A program made the position numbers and the translations under genes. DNA of 64,000 nucleotides from Phanerochaete sordida (Eukaryota > Basidiomycota > Agaricomycetes > Polyporales > Phanerochaetaceae): contig BPQB01000053.1 of NCBI GenBank assembly GCA_019973155.2, forward strand, positions 124,001 to 188,000, written 5' to 3'. How positions within the stretch are numbered: position 1 is the first letter of the stretch; each line of letters starts with the position of its first letter. Below the pieces are notes generated by a model. It had not been told where the DNA came from. It worked only from the letters and a program-made list of their open reading frames with translations, and ran no database searches. Shown piece after piece: positions 35,752 to 46,948 of this stretch.

Positions 35752-36123
35752 TTACAGGCGCACTGTGTGGCTCGAAGCCTGGCTGGAGTTGGCCAGGGCG
35801 AGGATGCCGGTGGCGAGGGCCTCGACGACCGCAGCGACGGGCTTGCCGCCGGTGCCGGTGATCCAGACGGTGAGGCCGGAGCGCAGGTTGGACGCGCCGG
35901 GCGCGTTGATCTGGAAGGAGATGCCCTCGACGCTCGAGTACTGCGTCTTCGTGCCGAGCGTGAGCTTGAGGCCAGGGTACCCGACGTCGAGCGGGCGGGT
36001 CTTCTCGGCGTCGCTGAAGCTCGCGTTCAGCATGCAGTACTTGTGGTTGTCCGCGTTCGCGAGCATCTTGGCGCGCACGGCGGCGGCGAGCTCGACCAGC
36101 TGGGCAGAAGCGATGGGGGCCAT
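35752..36123 (-). CDS. Small protein of unknown function
   Basis: Single exon from ATG 36123, 123 residues. The family is not recognised. The protein looks like an ordered small domain: helix ('AQLVELAAAVRAKMLANADN'), then beta-rich segments ('GLKLTLGTKTQYSS', 'ISFQINAP', 'LTVWITGTGGKP'), then a helix ('VAAVVEALATGILAL'). There is no signal peptide. A TATAAAA on the minus strand at 36256-36262 and a pyrimidine-rich leader containing imperfect CTTCAGCTTCTC repeats precede the start, consistent with a strongly expressed gene (inferred). An alternative splice (donor after 'SSHT', acceptor TTTGCAG near 35711) would replace the last three residues and extend the C terminus; I kept the unspliced stop. 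Confidence 0.65.
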   Translation of the reverse strand: MAPIASAQLVELAAAVRAKMLANADNHKYCMLNASFSDAEKTRPLDVGYPGLKLTLGTKTQYSSVEGISFQINAPGASNLRSGLTVWITGTGGKPVAAVVEALATGILALANSSQASSHTVRL

Positions 36124-36550
36124 TGCAAAAAGGTGTGTGGTGAAGAGAAGAAAGTGTAGAGAAGCTGAAGGGCTGGAGAAGCTGAAGGAGCTGGAGAAGC
36201 TGAAGAAAGTGGATGAGGAACTGGGATGCTGTCTCACCGCTCTCTGAGGGCTCGGTTTTATAGCCCTTGCACTCGGTCGCTGCTACGCTACGGTGGCCCA
36301 CAGGGTGAATGGCACATCCCCAGGTGTTTTCTATCGCAATTAATTTCGCTAATGGCGTCCTTTGAGCAGGTCGCGCGTCGCGCTTTGCGAGTGGCCTTTG
36401 TCGCCACCGCTCCATTGAACAGCCGCCCGGCCACCATTCATTTGGTCGATCCTATATAACCCCAGCCCGCACGGGCAGCTTTGTCGCAATATCTCTCTCT
36501 CCCACAACCCTTTCACCCACCTCTCGCTTCCTCCCAACCGTGTACGTAAA
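36124..36550. promoter_or_regulatory. Bidirectional promoter region with two TATA boxes
   Basis: It separates the divergent small gene (minus) and kinase-like gene (plus). The minus-facing box TATAAAA is at 36256-36262 and the plus-facing box TATATA at 36453-36458. The segment 36155-36215 is a purine-rich imperfect repeat on the plus strand (transcribed as a CT-rich 5' leader). Confidence 0.6.
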
Positions 36551-37705
36551 ATGGAAAGGCACGAATGGACCGCAGACGAGCTCGGCCACCTGCAAGCGCG
36601 CGGCCTTGAGCACTACCCCCTGGACCTGGTGCGTCTTCTCACTCCTGACTTGTGGCGGTGGCTAACACGCGCCGCAGGACCGCATAAACCGTGTGCAGCT
36701 GTGGTACGGCGAGGGCACGCCGGACGTCGTCGTGAAGTCGCTCGACCGCGGCGCCACCGAGCTCGCCATCCTCCAGACCCTGCTCGCGCACCCCGCACGG
36801 GGCAACCGCACAATCCCGACGGAGCTGCTGCCCTGCGAGAAGACGTATCTCGCCGTCATGCCCGCCCTGAACCGCACGGTGGGCTTTGGCATCTGGCCAA
36901 ATTTCGAGCGGATCGTCCGATTTTCGCACGATCTCTTGCAGGTATGACGTTCGCTTGGGCCACTGTACGCGCTCTTCGCTAACCGCGTGGTTTCCAGGGA
37001 GTCAGTTTCATGCACTCTTTGGAGATTGCGCACTGTGTACGCGGTGTCCTTTGTCGCGAAAATTATTTTTGCTCACACCTTTGACCGCTTAGGACATCCA
37101 TCCGAATAATGTTGTCCAAGCCGATCCTGAAGAGCAATATGCGGCTACCATTGAGAGTGGCCGCATGTACATCATCGACTTTGGTATCTCTCGCTTCATG
37201 TCTCCGAAGATGCCGCTACCCGCGGACCGGGTCCCTCACATGCAAGGCCACTACGACCCTCCGGAGGGACGCGACGCGGCTGAGCCGTACTCGTACGACG
37301 TCTACTGCGTGGGCGCCGCCATCAGGACCGTTTGTTGGGTATGTCCAGGTGACGCGTACCACGTGCCGCTGCTAATCAAGGACGCAGGATACCACGAATA
37401 ACCACTCGCGGGCCAACCGCGTGGCCCCGTCGCTGTGGGCCTTCGCGCGGGCCCTGACGGCGGCTGATCCCGCTCGCAGGCCCTCGGTGCGTCATGCGCG
37501 CGCGATGTTCGCAATCCTCCGCCGCTGGCTGATGCTGACGCGGTGGGTCCATTGGCTCCTGCCCATCCCGCAAGCGTAAGCCCTGTCTCAACCCTTGCTG
37601 TTCTCCGGTCCTGACCGCGGTGTTTCGAACAGCGATCGGATTGACTTGTGCGGGTGGTACTTCCTCTGCCGCCTGGTGCTCTCTGCCGTAAGGCGTCGCG
37701 GTTGA
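36551..37705 (+). CDS. Small protein-kinase-like protein
   Basis: Six exons: 36551-36628, 36678-36941, 36998-37036, 37093-37338, 37388-37575 and 37633-37705; 295 residues. Kinase landmarks in order: 'DVVVKSLDRGATELAILQTLL' (ATP-binding Lys and alpha-C Glu), 'GVSFMHSLEIAHCDIHPNNVV' (catalytic loop HxDxxxxN with Cys in place of Arg, joined across intron 3), 'MYIIDFGISRFM' (DFG), and 'YDVYCVGAAI' with 'DPARRPSVRHA' in the C-lobe. The glycine-rich loop is poorly conserved and the domain is compact. It ends in a Trp-rich hydrophobic stretch ('WVHWLLPIPQA', 'WYFLCRLVLSA') that may contact membrane. This type is expanded in basidiomycetes. Activity is plausible because Lys, Asp and DFG are retained. 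Substrate is unknown. Confidence 0.78.
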
Positions 37706-38683
37706 CCACACCCGCAGTTCGAGTGATACCCCTCCCCGCATCCGGAGGGCAAGAAGTTCCCAATTCCTTCCACGTGTATAAACCCTAGTATGCGCTCGAT
37801 ATCGAGTTCGATTTTCCCGTTGACTGTCGAGTACCTGGCAACAACCCTGAAAACATGTGAAGATGATGCATTTCCAACCAAGGGTGCATTTGAGTTGTGG
37901 CGCGCAGGAAACTGATGTTATGTCATTTCCCGACAGGGTCTCCGGATCATCTCACAGGCATCCGGTGCGTAGTCGATCCTCTTCGAGCAGCGCTGCTCAC
38001 GGCGGTGACGATGCACGCCCCGCCCGCGAGCAATGTGCGAGCTCTCCCGAGCGGCGTGCAGGCTATACCCGAGCTCAATCGGCTGCGAGCGACGCCCCAC
38101 CTTCCCCATGGAGCTGGCTGCAGGATGTCGGGGGTAAGGCTGCCGTCGGAGCCCATGCTGGCTCTGCCAGCGGGGGTCTCGTGTGACGGAATGGCTGCTT
38201 TAGCCGCTTCCTAGTAGCCTAGCGTCAGGATTACACCATGCGGTACGTAAACCTGGCGGCTGACCTCGCGCTGGCATCGAGATCCTGCGGACGGCTGTTG
38301 GTCGGGCGTGGTCACAAGGCCAGCCTGGCGCATCGAACACGAAAACCCGAGCGACAGGGAACCGGTAGCAATGATGCATGCGCCTATGCTTGTGCGACGT
38401 CACCGGAAGAGGCTCGTCATTACCGGGAAAGCTTTCGCAGAAACTGCACGGAAGTTCCCATCCATGCCCGGTGCATCGCCCTGGTCATTCTGTCCGAAGC
38501 ACTTTCCGGCGGTTCGCTCTCGGACAACAGCGATGACATAATTTGTGGTGGTCGCCTGACATGCTCTACATGCATATAATATGGTACAGAATAATAAACA
38601 GCGAGCTCCGTCAAATCTAGAAAGGAGCATCAAGTCGTGACAGTCCTGCTGCCACATAGTTACGGCAGCGCAAGAGAAGGCAT
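37706..38683. other. Intergenic, no supported gene
   Basis: Open frames around 37860-38214 (plus) and 38400-38687 (minus) have no family motif and no coherent splice structure. Nothing else was seen. Confidence 0.35.
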
Positions 38684-40000
38684 TCATTGGCTAAAACCGT
38701 CTGCTGGCCTCTTGGACTGCATCGTGGCCGTGGGTCTCAGCTGGCGGTGCAGCCATGGGCTGACAGGAATGGGTGACTGTTCCCTGACCTGCGACGTCGA
38801 AGATTCTGACGACGGCCGCACGTACAGTGGAACTGGGGACACGGACTCGCGTAACTCTTGGGATGGAATATGCCTGGTGGCCTCGACCCACTGGTGAGTG
38901 CGGTCAGGTTCGTGCTAAAAGCGACGTTGAGCAAAGTAATTGACATGACAGGGCAAATAAACCTACCGATGACACATAGCTGTCCCTCTCCTTCTCGGCT
39001 TCCATTGCGTGCACGCGTTCCTCGCGTATGCGGCGTTCATAACCTTCTTTCACGCCTTCGTCAAGGTCTACTTGCCTGCCCTCTTCGAACCCGATCAGAC
39101 GACCAGACCTATCACCGTCGGTTTGACCCGCGTGGTAGCCCTCTGCCTTGCCTTCCTCCAGACCCTCGGCGTAGCCAGCCTCGTAGCCCTCTGCGCGTCC
39201 GTCCTCAAACCCATCGTCTCTGCCGTCATCGTAGCGCCTGCGGATTTCGAGCCGCATGCCTTCCACCCGGCCCTCCTCCCGTGCCTGCCACTCGCGCAGC
39301 GCCTGCTGGGCCCTGCGCGCCGTGTCGCGGGCGTCTGCAGCCGCCTGCTCAGCCTCGTTCTTGAGCCGGTCGAGGCGCAGGACGTCCTGCTCGGCGCGGC
39401 GGGCCTCGCGCTCGGCGGCCTCCGCGAGCATCCGGAAGCGTGTGACCTCCTCGCGGGCACGTGTCGCCTCGAGTTCGGCGTGGTGCCTCGCGGCCTCCGC
39501 GGTCGTCGCGCGGCTGAGGGCGTCGCGGGCACGCGTCTCGGCCCCGCGCGCACGCTCCTCGGCGCCGTCCGCGCGCCGCATCTCGCCCTCGAGGCGGTCG
39601 CCCGTCGCGCGCAGGACGGCCTTCATGTGGTGCACCTGGCGCTCCTCCTCGGCGAGGACGAGGGACAGCACGCTCGCGCTGTCGCTGTCCTTCTTGGGCC
39701 TGCGCACATCCTTGCTGCGCTCGCGCTCACGGGACCCGCTGCGATGGGAGCTCGTCGAGGCCCTGCGAGATTTCTTCGGCGCGATCAGGGAACGCAGGAT
39801 ACCTGGGTCCTGCAGCAGGCCGCTTAGCGGTGTGGGCGTCGACGTTACCTCCTTTAGTTCGAAAAGTGGGTCCAGGAGGGCGCTTGTCCTGGGAGAGCTG
39901 TCTGAGCTTCACGGCGCATGTTTAATAAGTCTGGGACTTACTCGAGATCAGCATACGAGCTGCCAGGAGAGAGGTTCGACAGCCCAGCTGTCTTGGCCAT
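38684..40000 (-). CDS. Coiled-coil protein with a long GX3 (glycine every fourth residue) repeat
   Basis: Three exons: 39942-40000, 38967-39897 and 38684-38890; 398 residues. The acceptor of exon 2 may instead be at 39907, also in frame. After a short Ser-rich N terminus comes about 130 residues of highly charged Ala/Glu/Arg coiled coil ('EEVTRFRMLAEAAEREARRA'). Then a block at 39078-39233 has glycine at every fourth position for 13 consecutive tetrads (for example 'YDDGRDDGFEDGRAEG'), with two more after one skip. The C-terminal 69 residues (exon 3) are Ser/Pro-rich. GX3 repeats occur in Yae1/Lto1 (deca-GX3) and in FliH-type stalk proteins, where they pack helices closely. No homology to either is evident beyond the repeat. 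Function is unknown. Confidence 0.75.
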
Positions 40001-40673
40001 CGCGAAGAGGCCTCAATTTGCTGGATTTACGGCTCGGTGAAAGGAGGGTGCGTGCCCGCACGTTGTGCTGGTGCGTCGTGAGCGTTGGCTGCAAGCCTTG
40101 AAGCGGAACGACTGCGGAGGGACATACGTGGTGAAACGAGCTGGCCCATGCCCCCTGCACGTGTTGAGGCTAATGATGGTAGATACCCTCGAGATACCGT
40201 TCGAGGACGAGCTCGGTGCGAGGGGTTGGCGATAAAAGATTGCCGAGCCGCAGAGACACGGAGCGCTACCGCAAACCGCCAAATTGTCGAAGCGCCCATT
40301 GAGCAAGGCGTGAACCTGAACCGCCATGCCCAACCGATGTGCTCCGTCACGCAGGTCATCTGCTTCACATGGCTGCCGTAACTCCTACCAGCTTGGCAGG
40401 TATGGCCCCGCTCCGTTTGGTCTTGCAGCTCATGACGGTATTGAGTCATCCATACGTGTACGCCGGTGGCAGGTCATTTAACACTAGGCTCCTTCCGGCA
40501 GTAATGATAGGTGATGTGTCGCGAGTCTGAAAACAAGGGCGGTTCTCATAAACCTGATGTTCATGGAGAAACGTGAGAAAGCGGGGGGACCGTCGTGTGG
40601 TCTTATAAGGCAGCGTTCGCGGCATCCGAGGGGAGCCAAACCCTCCGTCCAACCTCCCCCTCCTGATTGCTCT
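40001..40673. other. Intergenic, nothing recognised
   Basis: Upstream region of the GX3 gene (minus) and of a small plus-strand gene. A TATA-like CTTATAAGG at about 40601-40609 may serve the latter. Confidence 0.35.
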
Positions 40674-41166
40674 ATGACCCAGTGCAACGTCAAGCTTCCG
40701 CCTCTTCGCACGGACGCGCCGCTCGGGCTTGGTCGCCTCTCGCAGGATGGACGTCATGCTGGGCATTGTGGCACAGGTGCGTGTCTCTTTCGTCGTCCAA
40801 TTATTTTGAGTTTAGCTCGCCGGTTAACCTTTCCCGGAAGGAGTGACGCTGCCGCCCACGAGCCCGGTCCCGGCAATTACGGGGCATGACCTCATGGCCA
40901 TGTTTCCTCCGAAGTCGCCCCAGACGGTGCGGATGGGCAGCGCCGCGAGCTGCACCGTCTTCGCGCAGCAGGAGCGGGCGTTCCTCTCGACGGCGAACGC
41001 GACGGCGGTGCGGGGCTACCCGACGGCGAGGCAGGGCGACTCAGGCACTGCGGACCGCGTGGACTCGCTTCATCCGGCCAAGCTGAGCGCGCCACAGAGC
41101 TCAGCCGTCTCGCCGCCCGCAGCGACCTTAAGCGGTAAACGTGTCCACAAACTGGCAGTGATCTGA
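40674..41166 (+). CDS. Small hypothetical protein
   Basis: Two exons, 40674-40776 and 40841-41166, 142 residues. The family is not recognised. Support comes from an in-frame junction over a canonical intron (donor GTGCGT, acceptor CCGGAAG), a TATA-like CTTATAAGG about 65 bases upstream, and low-stop, high-GC3 composition in exon 2. The product is Pro/Ser/Thr/Ala-rich ('PPTSPVPAITGHDLMAMF', 'GSAASCTVFAQQERAFLSTA') with no signal peptide or membrane segment. It could be spurious. Confidence 0.4.
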
Positions 41167-42145
41167 TGCTAAGGGCAACTCTGCACACAGGGGATAAGCT
41201 TCGTGATGGAAAAGACGAGCGAGAGGTTACGGCAAACAATGATCGTCGCATCGCTGCATGCGGCCTTTCTTCTCAGAAGGGCCGCACTAGCATGAAGGAC
41301 TCGGGAACGCGACGGTCTCGCTCTCGTGCATGCTCCGACGCAACAAAGAATCAGGGTGCGCATGACCTCTCAGCTCTCGGATCTTGGAATCTTAAGAGTC
41401 CTGTACATGAAGCCTTGTCGTCCGCTACTGACGGCCTCGGGGGCAAGCCCTCGCTGACGGCCATCCACGCTCGCAGACTCGACAAAGATACCGGTCTCAC
41501 GTTCATCGAGACTAACTACAGGAAGGGCAACGAGGCCCCCTTTGTATTTGTGAACCAGGTCATTTGACGCTTCGCTCCGCCGCTCTTTCCCGCAGGAGAG
41601 CCAAGTGCCAAAACTCTCTATGTACCACCCGAGCTTCTCCCCTGGGACCTATCACTATGTACTATTATTCCAGACATGGCAGTCACCGCTGTTACGTGTC
41701 TGTGTCTCCGTGCCTTGTGGGCCTTCAACACGGCCCGCACCGTAATAGATGAGTCTTGTAGCCTTGCCTAGATGTCGAGAAACCTCATGCGCCCCTTTCC
41801 ACAACACCTTCCCGATGCGGCGCGACCGAGCAGGGCGCATCTGACGCGCCACCCTCGCGCGCTCAGCAGTGTTCGGGGTCTCCGTAAACGCGCCTATCAT
41901 GTGTCCCAATCCGCGACCGAGGGCAGTGACTCTCGAAGCGAACAACCTCGTCGACCTCTCCGTGCCGAGGTCTCTGAATATTTATTCTTCATCATATCTG
42001 GACTTCATCCTCTTTTCTCTCTTCCCCTCGCGTATCTTGCTGCGCACGCCACGCAAGCCACATCTGCAAGAGACTCCACGCGCACTGCAGCTGTACTAGT
42101 AACCCCGTCTGAGAAGCACGGATCTGGCCTGCTAGAGTGAACAAC
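41167..42145. other. Intergenic upstream of UPF2
   Basis: Open frames at 41166-41567 and 41772-42140 show no family motif. No TATA box is obvious ahead of UPF2, as is common for housekeeping genes. Confidence 0.35.
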
Positions 42146-45100
42146 ATGGAGGCACCCGCGAATGGCGCACAGACGGTATCAAGACTCGACGAGGAGGAGG
42201 CGAAGCGGCAGAAGCGGGCGGTGTTGAAGGAGCTGAACCTGGGTCAGGCTGGGAAGGGTGCGTGTCTGGCCCTCGCCTGCTGCGCCACGTTCCTGAGCAG
42301 TGTCGTAGAGCTCTCGAAGAACCTCGACTCGTCCTTAAAGCGCAACACAGCCTTCATCAAACGACTGAGACTGTCACTCGGCACAGAGAATCATGACCAG
42401 CTAATGAAGGACATCGAGGCACTGTCTCTCGAGAAGTACGTGGACGAACTCCCCGCCGGAGTCGTAGAGGGCATTTCTCGATGCAAAACCGAGAAGGATG
42501 TGTGGAGCGCCGTCGAGGTGCGTCTTCATACCTGAATCCACGATCCTCACGGCCGACGTCTGTGGCAATAGGTCATCTCTGCATTGCACCGTCGGTTTCC
42601 TACCACGTTCACGCCCGCTCTGGTCAGTGCCCTCAGCGCCGCATTAGCTGCGCCGTCGAAGGCGGTCATGTCTGCTATGGCGCCAGAACAGCGAGAGAAG
42701 GAGGATGCTGCCCGAGTATCACGACAGCGGCCTGTTCTGCGTGTATGCGCAGAACTCGCTCTTGTCGGGATCATCAGGGACTCGCCAAGCAGGAGCGGGG
42801 GAGAGTGGATCATGAAGATCATCAAGGAGCTGGTATGTTTCCTGTGCTTGCTATACAACTGCTTGGCTATAGGTGTCCGCAGCTCTCAAACGATCCGACC
42901 CTCTCATCACTTCCCCTTCTGTCGACGTTCCTCAAATCGTATTCGCGGCCGTACCTCGGACTCGTCCCACCATCTGCTGCCAAGCAAATATCAGCGACCT
43001 CTGAGCCTGGCACTCTGTCAGAAGAGACCACGAAAGAGGCGAATGCACAAGAAGCTGGTAGCGCCTTGACAAACGGTTCCGCAGCACCGAGTATCAAAGA
43101 AGAAGATGAGCTTGTGGAGAAGGATATCCGCGACCGTTTCAAGAAGATGTGCGAGGGCTACTTCGACAACGTCTGCAAGAAGCTCGTGATCGAACACAAT
43201 GTCAGTCGTGGCTCTATGCGCCGCCACATGACGAAATTCATGCCCGATTTGTTCTCCAGAGGCTGCAAGAGCAGGACCGGCGGAACCACGAGGCGTATAT
43301 CCGGTCGGGCGAGATCTTCGAGGACCGGCAGCAGGCGTACGAGAAGATGACGAAGAGCTACGAGAAGCTGCTCGCGAGTTGCCAGACGTACGTGCCCGCG
43401 CCTGCGCCACGACGCCCCCGCACGTACCCACCGCGTTCCTTTCTAGGCTGTCCGAGCTCCTGTATCTTCCCATGCCGAAGCTGCAGACGGCGTCACACAA
43501 GACAGACTCTATTCAGATCGGCGCAAACACCGGCAGCGCGCTCGGCGCCGACTCTGAACTGAATGACGACATCCGCGGCGGCAAGTGGGAAGACGAGGAA
43601 GAGCGCCGGTTCTTCGAGGACATCATCGACCTCAAGGACTATGTACCTCGCGGCGTGCTCGGCATCGAGGACGACGAGAAGGACGAGGCGCAGGGCGAGA
43701 GCAAGGAAGAGAAGGAGAAGATGGAGAAAGAGCGCGTCGAGGAGGAGGTGAGAAAGCTTGAGGAGGAGCTTGCCGACATGGAGGTGAGCGAGACCGTCAA
43801 CGGCACCTCCGGTGCTGCGCTAGAAGACGCGGAGGAAGAAGAGGGCGCAGATGAGGAAGACGGGTGAGTCTATCTTGTTGATTAGCCCGACCTCGACCTA
43901 ATTCAATGTGTTGCTAGTGCGGCCACACCGACTCCGGGGTCACCCAAGGTCTCACCTCCGGGAACGCCTCAAATGGCGCCGCAGGGGCCGTCGCAGCTTC
44001 TCACCGCACTGCTTGCACGCCTGCCGGATACGACCAATCGCGCGCTCATCGACCAAGCCGCTGTAGACTTTGCTTTCCTGAACTCCAAGGCTGCGCGCAA
44101 GCGACTTGTCAAGGTTTGCCAAATGCTCACGCGACCTAAACGCCTGCCTAATATATGTGCTCCAGTTCATGAGCCAGATACCCAAGAACCGCCTGGATGT
44201 CTTGCCCCATTACTCAAGGCTGATTGCTACCCTGAATAAGTACATGCCGGACGTCGGGGCAGAGTTGGTATCTGTGGTAAGTTCATCTATGCAGACGCGC
44301 GGCGCACCACGCTCACATTCACATGACAACTTAGCTCGATGATGAATTTCGTTACCTGCAGCGGAAGAAGAACGTTGTGAAGGAGCTGGCGGACATGCGC
44401 CGCAAGGTGAGGACCCTGCTTTCCGTGGTGCGGTCCTCCGTGCCGTCAGCTGACGGATGCCGCGCCAGAACGTTGCGTTCCTCTCCAACCTCACAAAGTT
44501 CAAGGTCGTGCCGCCGCATGTGATCCTGCACATGTTCAAGGTGTGCCTCGACGACTTCTCCGGCACGAACATCGAGAACATCGCGCTGCTGCTCGAGGGC
44601 TGCGGGCGCTTCCTGCTGCGCAGCGACGATACGCGGCAGCCCTTCAGCAGGATGGTACGCGGGATGTTTGGCTTGCGCGATGACGACACCTCATATTTCC
44701 GATAGGTCGAGCTTATGCGGCGGAAGCAGAGCATGCAGCACTTGGACCAGCGGCAGCTGTTGCTCCTTGAGAATGCGTACTATCAGGTGCGCATCCATGT
44801 TTGCTCCTTGTGCCAAGCTGTCTGTCTCATGAGAATATCGGCAGTGCAACCCGCCCGAGCGAACCGCAATTGTACAGAAAGAACGCACGCCCATGGAGCT
44901 CTTTATCCGGCACCTGATCTACGATGTGCTTACGAAGAAGACGATCGACAAGGTGCTGCGCCTGATACGCAAGCTCGACTGGAACGATCCGCTGGTGCAG
45001 AAAACGCTACACAAGGTTTTCACGAAGCCGTGGAAAGTCAAGTACGGCAACATCGCGCTGCTCGCGATGCTCACGTACGACCTGCAGCGGTACTATCCGG

Positions 45101-46468
45101 CGTTCTCAATCTCGGTCGTCGACCAGGTGCTCGAGGACATCCGGCGCGGGCTCGAGCAGAACGTGTACAGCATCAACCAGCGCCGCGTCGCGACGATCAA
45201 GTACCTCGGCGAGCTCTACATCTACCGGCTTATCGGATCGAGCATCGTCTTCGACACGCTCTGGACGCTCGTTACCTTCGGCCATCGTGCGTGCCTCCCC
45301 TCCCGTTCTCATGCTAGTGCCTGACCGCGTCTTCTCTGCAGCGGAGGGCAGGCCGCTGCCCGGCCAGCCGTGCCCGATGGACATGCCGGACGACTTCTTC
45401 CGCGTCCGCCTGGTCTGCGTGCTCCTCGACACCTGTGGCATGTGCTTCGACCGCGGCACGCAGCAGAAGAAGCTCGACAATTTCTTGACGTTCTTCCAGC
45501 TGTACATACACTGCAAGGATCCACTACCCATGGATATCGAGTTCATGGTTACAGATTCGCTTGAGGCAAGTGCCGGATGGTTACTACTTTGAGCGAATTG
45601 CTAACGAGTGTATAGGCCGTTCGTCCGAAGATGCCGATTGCAAAGAACTTCGAAGAGGCTGCTCTGGCCGTCGATGACATGTTTAATGCCGCGCTACAAG
45701 ATGCAGGATGTGAGCTTCTATTCTCACGTCTCGCAGCTTGCCGTGCTGATATATGTCATTAGTGAGAACCGGTGAAGACAGCGGCGATGAAGAAGATGAC
45801 GAAGGCGATGAGAGGCGGGAAGGCCGTGAGGACGAAGACGGCGAAGTACCGAACGACTCACCGGTAAGCCCGCGGTCTTGTCAAGTCTAAACCTGAGTCT
45901 GACGATACGTGCAGATTGACGAGCGTCCTCAATCTCCGGACACCGTTGTCCTGAGGTCCTCGACTACGCAAGAAAGCCTGGGTCCATCCGAGGACGATGC
46001 GGCTGAGTTCGAGAAGGAGCTCGCGAAGATGGTCACGGACAACACCGAGACACGGAAGGTCGACAAGAAGACTGCGCTCGCACTTTGGGACCAGACTGTG
46101 CCACCACCCGTCCTGCGGAAGAAGCGCGCTGAGGATCCTGAAGAATTCCAGGCGAACGCTGCGGAAGAGGCCGGTGTCATGAAGTTCACGCTGTTCACGA
46201 AGCGTGGAAACAAGCCGCAAACGCGCGAGCTTGCCATCCCTGCGGAGTCTACTCTTGCTGTACAAACGCGTACTGCGCAGATGCAAGACAAGGTCGAGCA
46301 ACAGCAGCTGAAGAGACTGGTCCTGGATTATGAGCAACGCGAAGAGGCCGAGGAGCTGCGAGGTACGCCGTACGCGCCATGACGTTCCGTTTTCTGACCC
46401 ATGGCCTTGCTGTAGCTTTAGAAGCTCGTAACCGCGCTGGTGCCATCAAGATTCGTTACATTGGATAG
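42146..46468 (+). CDS. UPF2: Nonsense-mediated mRNA decay factor UPF2 (Nmd2)
   Basis: Seventeen exons: 42146-42257, 42309-42517, 42572-42832, 42883-43200, 43260-43387, 43447-43863, 43918-44113, 44166-44276, 44335-44406, 44469-44654, 44706-44786, 44845-45286, 45342-45565, 45616-45709, 45763-45863, 45915-46362 and 46416-46468; 3453 nt, 1150 residues. UPF2 bridges UPF1 and the UPF3/exon-junction surface and stimulates UPF1 helicase in mRNA decay. Three MIF4G regions are visible: 'ELSKNLDSSLKRNTAFIKRLR' onward; 'LLTALLARLPDTTNRALIDQAA' to 'KVCLDDFSGTNIENIALLLEGCGRFLLR'; and 'RHLIYDVLTKKTIDKVLRLIRKLDW' to 'LDNFLTFFQLYIHCK'. An acidic linker and the C-terminal UPF1-binding segment ('MKFTLFTKRGNKPQTRELAIP') follow. 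Intron 13 has a GC donor; intron 1 is 51 nt without a stop. Confidence 0.95.
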
Positions 46469-46948
46469 TGTTCAGCAGCTCAGATCATCGCTCCTTCGCA
46501 GCATCCCAGCACATTCTCGTTGGCCACGGCCTTCGGCAGCGCTCACGCCCTAGCCTAGAGCTAACGGCATGCATGCACATCTCGCCTGTACGCCTGGGTC
46601 GATCCTTCCGGTGCCTTCGCTCTACGTGGCTAGTACGAATTCGTACAGGCTGCAAGTCCTAGCTCGCGTGCACCCCTTCGACTTCCGGCACGCGTCTGGT
46701 TTGGACGCCTGCCCTATTCAGTCGGATAAATATACCTGGTTACTTTGCAGCTTCGACCTCTCTGTAATTACATATATCCAGTCAGAAGAATGAAATGTAG
46801 CGAGTTGGGCGCATCGAGATGCGTATTGCGCCTGTCCCACGCGTGCAATATTGCAGGCGCTTAGCGCGTTAAACAAGCCTCTCTCCTTTGTCCCGTTCGT
46901 CCATCTTGACACTCACCACCGCGCCCTGGCGATGGTCAGCGAACCTCC
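46469..46948. other. Intergenic spacer
   Basis: UPF2 3' region and promoter of the ATRIP-like gene. No ORF of interest was seen. Confidence 0.4.

Noticed and set aside
39009..40101. Two long plus-strand ORFs opposite the GX3 gene
   Set aside because: They are antisense to the coiled-coil and glycine-repeat coding sequence; composition is an artefact and no family motif is seen.
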